Part shown: piece by piece, positions 59,492-64,000 of the stretch
How positions within the stretch are numbered: position 1 is the stretch's first letter
Layout of the letters: every line of letters begins with the position of its first letter
Source: Holdemania sp. Marseille-P2844
GTDB taxonomy: Bacteria; Bacillota_I; Bacilli_A; Erysipelotrichales; Erysipelotrichaceae
Direction of reading: 5' to 3'
Length of the DNA stretch: 64,000 nt
Assembly (NCBI RefSeq): GCF_900120005.1
Contig: NZ_LT635453.1
Coordinates: forward strand, 310,001 to 374,000
Notes under the pieces: model-generated
What the model was told of the DNA's origin: nothing
The model's database searches: none
What the model saw: the letters and a program-made list of their open reading frames with translations, nothing else
Translations under genes and position numbers: made by a program

Positions 59492-61027
59492 ATGAGAAGA
59501 TGGCATTCTTTGTTAGAAATCATTCAATTTCCATTGAAAATGCTGTTTGTGGCAATCATCCTGACGGGGCTTGGAACCTTGATTACCAACCAGAGCTTAT
59601 CGGTGTTCTGGTTGGTGAATGACCGCAATATCCTGCTGCTGGCAGATCTGTTCAAACGGACGGGCAGTTTTATTATCGTCAATTTTCCTTTCTTTGTCAT
59701 GATAAAGTTTTTAGCGACGAAAAGCAATTCGTCGGTTCCGATTATGATCGGAATCACCGGCTATGTGCTGGTGCTGGTTATTACGATGTTATTCCAGCCG
59801 GCGGGCCTGCCGACGTCGGCCTCCTCGGCGATTCTGGGATTAAGCTATTCTTCATCCCTGTTCGATCGAACCCGCTATCCGCTGCAGACGGGGTTCTTTG
59901 CCTGCGCCGCGGTCGTTCTGGCATCGCGGATCGCGTATTCCAAGTCGCGGACGAAGTCGATTTACGGTTTCTTCTCGTTTGTCGACCGCGATACCTGGGG
60001 TTTGATTTTAACGTTGATTTTATGTATGATCACCGGTTTCGCGCTTGTCTGGCTGTGGCCGATCGTGCTTAATCTTCTCAATACGATCTTTGAGTTCATC
60101 GCTACCGATATTACCAATCCGATGAACCTGTTTGTTTACGGCGTCATGGACCGGCTGTTAGCGGATCTCAACCTGGGCGCGCTGATGCGCACCTTGTTCT
60201 GGTATGGCGAACAGGGCGGTACCTGGATCAATAATTTAGGCGTTAATTACATGGGCGACGTGGGAATCTGGACAGCGCAGATGAACAGTCTGATCACGCC
60301 CAGCGGCGTCGGTCGGCTGATCACGCCGTATTATGTTTTGAACCTGTTTGCGGTTCCGGGCATGTTGATCGGATTCTATACGATCTTTACGGATAAAATG
60401 GAAAAACGGCGGATTCGTCTGTTCTTCCTGCTGGCAATTCTGGTGTCGTTAGTCACAGGCACACTGCTTCCGCTGGAGCTGTATCTGTTGATTCTGACCC
60501 CGTTGTTGTTTGTCTTCCATCTGGTCATGACCGGTGCGTTGTTCGGTATCTTCCAGTCGATGAGCGTGACACTGGGCTTCAGTTATACCGGCAGCACCGT
60601 CACCGCCATGCCGGGAACCTTATTTGATTTTATGCTGTATGTGCGGAATCCCAATATGCAGCACACAATTCGGATGATTTTCCTGGTCGGCGTGATTCTG
60701 TTTGTGCTCTACTTTGCGTTCACTCGTTTCTACTTCAAATATCTGGCATTGGACTTATTCAATACCGGCGCCAGCAAGCGGCGGGTAGAAGGCTTTATCT
60801 TAGCGGTAGGCGGATTGGAAAACATCAAGATGATGCATTCCTCGCCGACGCGGTTAACCATTCAGGTTGTGGATTCCTCGCTGATCAACTTCTCACAGAT
60901 TCAGCGCTTGGGAGCCAGCCGGGTGGTAGAGAGCCGTGCCGGATATTCCGTTAACTTTGGGGCCGGCAGCACGATTATTAAAAATGAGATTAACAAGCGG
61001 ATAAAGGAAATGAAGCGCAGCGCATAA
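59492..61027 (+). CDS. PTS EIICB-like membrane protein lacking the phosphorylatable cysteine
   Basis: A 511-residue protein. The first 420 residues have about ten helices in the glucose/N-acetylglucosamine EIIC outline. The C-terminal 75 residues are an EIIB fold: FILAVGGLENIKMMHSSPTR, then LGASRVVESR and a final AGSTIIKNEINKR. In active EIIB the motif is (D/N)xCxTRL, with the Cys carrying phosphate. Here Ser451 stands at that place (SSPTRL), so it cannot be phosphorylated in the usual way. It may be a regulatory or transport-only relative, or work with a separate EIIB. GAGGTGATGGT precedes the ATG. No EIIA or sugar gene is adjacent. Confidence 0.82.
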   Translation: MRRWHSLLEIIQFPLKMLFVAIILTGLGTLITNQSLSVFWLVNDRNILLLADLFKRTGSFIIVNFPFFVMIKFLATKSNSSVPIMIGITGYVLVLVITMLFQPAGLPTSASSAILGLSYSSSLFDRTRYPLQTGFFACAAVVLASRIAYSKSRTKSIYGFFSFVDRDTWGLILTLILCMITGFALVWLWPIVLNLLNTIFEFIATDITNPMNLFVYGVMDRLLADLNLGALMRTLFWYGEQGGTWINNLGVNYMGDVGIWTAQMNSLITPSGVGRLITPYYVLNLFAVPGMLIGFYTIFTDKMEKRRIRLFFLLAILVSLVTGTLLPLELYLLILTPLLFVFHLVMTGALFGIFQSMSVTLGFSYTGSTVTAMPGTLFDFMLYVRNPNMQHTIRMIFLVGVILFVLYFAFTRFYFKYLALDLFNTGASKRRVEGFILAVGGLENIKMMHSSPTRLTIQVVDSSLINFSQIQRLGASRVVESRAGYSVNFGAGSTIIKNEINKRIKEMKRSA

Positions 61028-61168
61028 TCAAAAACACTTGGGATTGAAACGATACGAGAGATCGGGACAATTCCTTTTCTTTTCTGGTAATGTTAATGTG
61101 TTTTATAGGTAATATAATTTATTCTGATTCAATGTGGGCTATGATAAAAAAGAGGGGATGACGAAGCA

Positions 61169-62410
61169 ATGCCGAAAACGATTAGTATAGCAAATAAGAG
61201 AATTATTGGACCCATGATTCGCTTAGAAAGGCTAAGATTAGGTTTAACAAAAGAGCAACTAATTCATGATAATCAAGGTAAATCTATCTGTTCTCTATCC
61301 ACCTTATACCGGATAGAAAAAGGGAAAGTAATACAGGACGACATCATCTATTATGATTTGATTAAGAAGCTAAATAGAAGTTATGAAGAGAATAGTTTAT
61401 TAGATAATGCAGTAAAGGATCTAAGCTATAATTTAGTGAACTATTTTGAGACGCTGAATGCAGTTGATGCTGATGAAATCTTATCTTATCTTAAATCATT
61501 TAATAAAATTAACAGTTTTTATTATAAAGAAATCTTTTCCAGCTGTACAGACATACTTCACGTTAGCTTAAATCAAAGAAAGTTAACACCTAATGAATAT
61601 CAATATTATCAGCGAATGATGGAATTTATGCCGGAGCCATATAATATCCTTCTGCTTCATCTCTGTTTTTGTCATGTGCATAATTATAATCAGGATATTT
61701 CAGAGATTTGCAGTTATGAGCCAATTTTAATGAAATATCAAAGCTATTTATTCATCCAAACGGATTTCTTACTGCTTTTAAGATGCGAAAGAAGATTTAT
61801 TGAATATCAAAAGATTCATTCTACGGTTATGGATAAAATAGATAAAAGAAACTTAATTAATCAAAAATGTAAAGTTTTAAGTTACTATGTTGGAACTATT
61901 GCCGATATACAAAAACCTGAATTATGTAATACTTTGAAAGAATTAGAACAATTACTGAATAATGAGAAACAACGTTTGAATTCGGCGATTTACAGTAATG
62001 TCTTATTAATGCTGGCAATGACATATTATGTTGATTTAAAAGATTACAGGAAGGCTTCATTATTATTTGAAAGCTTGTTTATTGAAGATCCGCTGAAGAT
62101 CTATTCTTCTGGAATATACTATTTTTCAGCCTGTGATTTAAGCAGAATCAAACCTTTACAAGAAATATTGGACAAGATAGACATAAATCAGGCAAATATC
62201 TACTTACGATATTTCTATTATAAATACTTAAATGGTTTTAAAATAACGGATTTAGTTCATTATTTAAAAACGGAAGTATTGGATGAACTTAAAGAAAACG
62301 GTAATCAATTAAAAATTGGTGTGTTTAAAAATCAATGGAATCTACTGATAAGTGAGAGTCCTAATAAATATTATAAAGACTATTATCGATTCATTAAGAA
62401 CTTTGAATGA
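61169..62410 (+). CDS. HTH regulator with helical-repeat domain (RRNPP-like peptide-responsive)
   Basis: A 413-residue protein: an N-terminal XRE-like HTH (about 12-70; IRLERLRLGLTKEQLIHDNQ, then CSLSTLYRIEKGKVI) and an all-helical C-terminal domain (about 90-410) with degenerate TPR-like repeats rich in Tyr/Leu. This is the shape of PlcR, PrgX and Rgg regulators, which bind imported peptide pheromones. Composition is strikingly AT-rich compared with genes before 61027. A TATAAT is at 61113-61118; AGAGGGG lies 11 bases before the ATG. A short secreted peptide gene follows after 106 bases, then a secreted protein. The peptide partnership is inferred from order. Confidence 0.8.
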   Translation: MPKTISIANKRIIGPMIRLERLRLGLTKEQLIHDNQGKSICSLSTLYRIEKGKVIQDDIIYYDLIKKLNRSYEENSLLDNAVKDLSYNLVNYFETLNAVDADEILSYLKSFNKINSFYYKEIFSSCTDILHVSLNQRKLTPNEYQYYQRMMEFMPEPYNILLLHLCFCHVHNYNQDISEICSYEPILMKYQSYLFIQTDFLLLLRCERRFIEYQKIHSTVMDKIDKRNLINQKCKVLSYYVGTIADIQKPELCNTLKELEQLLNNEKQRLNSAIYSNVLLMLAMTYYVDLKDYRKASLLFESLFIEDPLKIYSSGIYYFSACDLSRIKPLQEILDKIDINQANIYLRYFYYKYLNGFKITDLVHYLKTEVLDELKENGNQLKIGVFKNQWNLLISESPNKYYKDYYRFIKNFE

Positions 62411-62455
62411 TTCTCCAAAAATAATAAAGAAAACGGTGAAAATTTAAAGAACAGT

Positions 62456-62491
62456 TCAATTTCAAGAAATTCATAATGATTATGCTAAAAT
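62456..62491 (+). promoter_or_regulatory. Putative promoter/operator of the peptide gene
   Basis: TAAAAT (62486-62491) could be a -10. The 13-base palindrome CATAATGATTATG (62472-62484) fills the spacer, and TTCAAGAA (62461-62468) occupies the -35 region, where no TTGACA is seen. A promoter of this kind would need an activator. Confidence 0.45.
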
Positions 62492-62516
62492 GAAATCAAC
62501 AAGGAGGATTATGTTC

Positions 62517-62636
62517 ATGAAAAAGATCTTGCTCTTACTTCTATTAGGATTGGTTTTATCCTTCAGTTTCATTCCAACAAATACAACCGAAATAAAGGCA
62601 AGATGTTCTTTTCCCGAATGTGGTTTTGGGGGATAA
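62517..62636 (+). CDS. Short secreted peptide, candidate pheromone precursor (39 residues)
   Basis: ATG at 62517, nine bases after AAGGAGG, opens a 39-codon ORF. MKK is followed by a run of six Leu and a hydrophobic core to about residue 19, then IPTNTTEIKA and the tail RCSFPECGFGG before TAA. This is a typical signal peptide plus short mature part, with probable cleavage after Ala28. PapR-like and SHP-like pheromone precursors have this size and shape and lie next to their receptor gene. The two Cys flank Ser-Phe-Pro-Glu, so a disulfide or thioether ring is possible. No modification enzyme is seen in the window. It could instead be a small antimicrobial or toxin-like peptide. Confidence 0.7.
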   Translation: MKKILLLLLLGLVLSFSFIPTNTTEIKARCSFPECGFGG

Positions 62637-62671
62637 ATTACTTTTTATTTCCCAAATTGTTTAAATTTTTG

Positions 62672-62705
62672 AAGCACAAAGTGTTTAAAGAACTTTAGGT
62701 ATAAT
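62672..62705 (+). promoter_or_regulatory. Putative promoter of the secreted-protein gene
   Basis: TATAAT (62700-62705) is clear. The expected -35 (62677-62682) reads CAAAGT and falls in an imperfect palindrome, AAGCAC-AAA-GTGTTT (62672-62686). A poor -35 over a dyad fits an activator-dependent promoter. Confidence 0.5.
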
Positions 62706-62718
62706 ATTAGGAGGAAAA

Positions 62719-63636
62719 ATGTTAAAAAAATTAGCTGTAACATTGATTACAATGTGTATTACCATTTCTGTTTTTGTGCCGATAAATGCTGAAACAAATA
62801 TAGATGAAGAAGGTAAATCAAGAAAAGAATATTATAATGAACTGTTAAAAAGTAAAAGCTCTGGGGAAGAATTACCTTTACCATCTGAAGATTATTTACG
62901 AGAAGATTGGATAGATATGACATCTAGCATTTTAGAGTCAAGAAATCAAGGGATTCATGTGTCTAATATAATTACAGATGATCATTCTGTGACTTTTATT
63001 TTTGATCCAATTCAAATTCAGCAAAGAATTTTAATCAATTCATACAATAAAAACGCACAAGAAATTACTTATTTAGGAAGCGTTAGTTATGAAGAGGCAA
63101 CTCCATTTGCAGCATCGACAAGAACTGCCTACTGGTATAACAGTGAACCTTTTGTTAATGTTGATGGTAAAACGCTGAAAGATCTATCAAATTTAGCTGG
63201 TATAACCATCGCTATCCTGGGGTTAGGCTTTTCAAATCGTATTCTTGCAATTTCTTCTGTTATTCAAGCGGCAGCGTCATTTTGTAATGTGACTATGAAT
63301 AATAATTTAAAAACTATTGTAACAACAAACGTACAGAATGGTTATACAACAAAACAAGTTTCAGCATATTCAGTAAGTTGGATTCCTGGTGCACAAGTTC
63401 AACGTCATGAACAATTTACGCAATATATAGTTAATCAATATAAGAGCAATGGTGATGGCACTAATTCTGCTATAAAAACTAATTATCCTAACTCTACCCA
63501 CTCAAATTATGATGCGTGTGAGAAAAAGGAACATTATGACGACGATGCGTGGCTACAAGAAAGAGCACGACAAGTCGCAACAGGAAATAATACGTTATAT
63601 TATAATGTTTATAAAGACTATATACCAAATAACTAA
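62719..63636 (+). CDS. Secreted protein of unknown family
   Basis: A 305-residue protein with a signal peptide (about 1-25, ending INAE) and no anchor at the C-terminus. The N-terminal part (about 26-125) is acidic and polar. A strongly hydrophobic stretch follows (about 160-190: LAGITIAILGLGFSNRILAI and SSVIQAAASF) flanked by polar regions, and the C-terminal 90 residues are Asn/Tyr/Lys/Asp rich. A secreted protein with a central hydrophobic helical pair can be pore-forming or membrane-inserting, but I recognise no family. TTAGGAGGAAAA precedes the ATG. Its AT-richness and place downstream of the regulator and peptide suggest it is the regulated output. Confidence 0.75.
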   Translation: MLKKLAVTLITMCITISVFVPINAETNIDEEGKSRKEYYNELLKSKSSGEELPLPSEDYLREDWIDMTSSILESRNQGIHVSNIITDDHSVTFIFDPIQIQQRILINSYNKNAQEITYLGSVSYEEATPFAASTRTAYWYNSEPFVNVDGKTLKDLSNLAGITIAILGLGFSNRILAISSVIQAAASFCNVTMNNNLKTIVTTNVQNGYTTKQVSAYSVSWIPGAQVQRHEQFTQYIVNQYKSNGDGTNSAIKTNYPNSTHSNYDACEKKEHYDDDAWLQERARQVATGNNTLYYNVYKDYIPNN

Positions 63637-63652
63637 TAGAATATGTAGTGCG

Positions 63653-63684
63653 AAATAAGAGGTGTGATGTTCACCTCTTATTTT
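63653..63684 (+). terminator. Terminator of the secreted-protein gene
   Basis: AAATAAGAGGTG (63653-63664) pairs perfectly with CACCTCTTATTT (63672-63683). Confidence 0.85.
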
Positions 63685-64000
63685 CAAGAAAGTCAATTTC
63701 AAGAATTATGTGTGGTACCAGAGCTTAAAATGATAAAGAATACCTTCCAGTATAATTAAAAAGAAGTCTAATAGGTAAAAACAAAATAAAGGAAAATATT
63801 TGTCAAATGAATTATACTTAAAGTTTATTACGCATGACATGGCAATCTAAAATACGTTCAGTTTTTGTGTATCTATATTTAATAATAGTTGTGTGCTTTT
63901 ACTCTATTATCAAGAATTCTTTTGAATAGGTTCTTATAAAGGTTTGTATATTCTTGCTTTTAATGACTTCTAATATTCGTATATTAGTGCAATATATTTC
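63685..64000. other. AT-rich non-coding end of the window
   Basis: No gene or strong signal is seen in the last 316 bases. TCAATTTCAAGAA (63693-63705) repeats exactly the 13 bases at 62456-62468 before the peptide gene. AAGAATTCTT (63912-63921) is a short palindrome. It may hold the promoter of another gene to the right. Confidence 0.5.

Noticed and set aside
63700-63730. Second T-box (GTGGTACCAGAG)
   Set aside because: It resembles the GGTGGTACC core only in part, with no terminator or synthetase or amino-acid gene after it.

Overview
The window reads as a chromosomal segment of a gut-type low/mid-GC Firmicute (Bacillota). Evidence: a T-box leader on metG, strong AGGAGG-type ribosome binding sites, Bce-type peptide-sensing genes, RRNPP-like regulation and typical sigma-A promoters. 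An Erysipelotrichia member such as Holdemania is a plausible inference because three secreted flavin-type reductases occur in one stretch, but no rRNA or other taxonomic marker is present.

Layout. 1-3250: end of an acquired AT-richer segment with a ribosome-protection tetracycline resistance gene, its attenuator and leader peptide, a frameshifted XRE/membrane regulator and a truncated kinase remnant. 3457-10800: pilin-like protein, T-box plus metG, small hypothetical genes, a YdeI-like protein, a serine carboxypeptidase and a DUF89 gene broken by one in-frame TGA. 11029-16700: a secreted FMN/FAD reductase with a MerR-type promoter and divergent MerR regulator, then a PAS/GGDEF/GAF diguanylate cyclase. 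16918-24447: a MacAB-like efflux operon, two tandem paralogous membrane proteins and a MarR-ftsH operon with a perfect operator palindrome. 24868-31967: XRE/membrane regulator, Bce-type ABC transporter plus two-component system, a frameshifted exported protein and a TetR regulator. 32184-40787: AraC/GyrI-type regulator, DUF5131, a second and larger reductase, mscL with a zinc ribbon, a cytoplasmic alpha-amylase, a heptanucleotide repeat tract and a DUF4261 gene. 41018-51429: HAD phosphatases, CYTH, NAD kinase, a sulfatase-Nudix-msrA operon, a C_GCAxxG protein, a degenerate macro/HTH protein plus vWA protein, and an Rpn-like nuclease. 51544-61027: aldehyde dehydrogenase, an MGMT-like protein, a gene fragment, a TetR-regulated third reductase, RodA, GNAT, and a PTS EIICB-like protein lacking its phosphorylatable cysteine.

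61169-63636 is visibly AT-rich and looks acquired. It holds an HTH/helical-repeat regulator, a 39-residue secreted peptide not previously listed as a gene here (tail RCSFPECGFGG), and a secreted protein of unknown family. I read it as a candidate peptide-pheromone (RRNPP-like) quorum-sensing cassette, and it is the most interesting system in the window.

Two themes recur. Respiratory-type flavin reductases each lie in a different regulatory setting (MerR, none adjacent, TetR). Several genes carry single, apparently recent lesions: an A7 slip site, an in-frame TGA and a T6 insertion. No rRNA, tRNA, CRISPR array or complete insertion sequence was seen.
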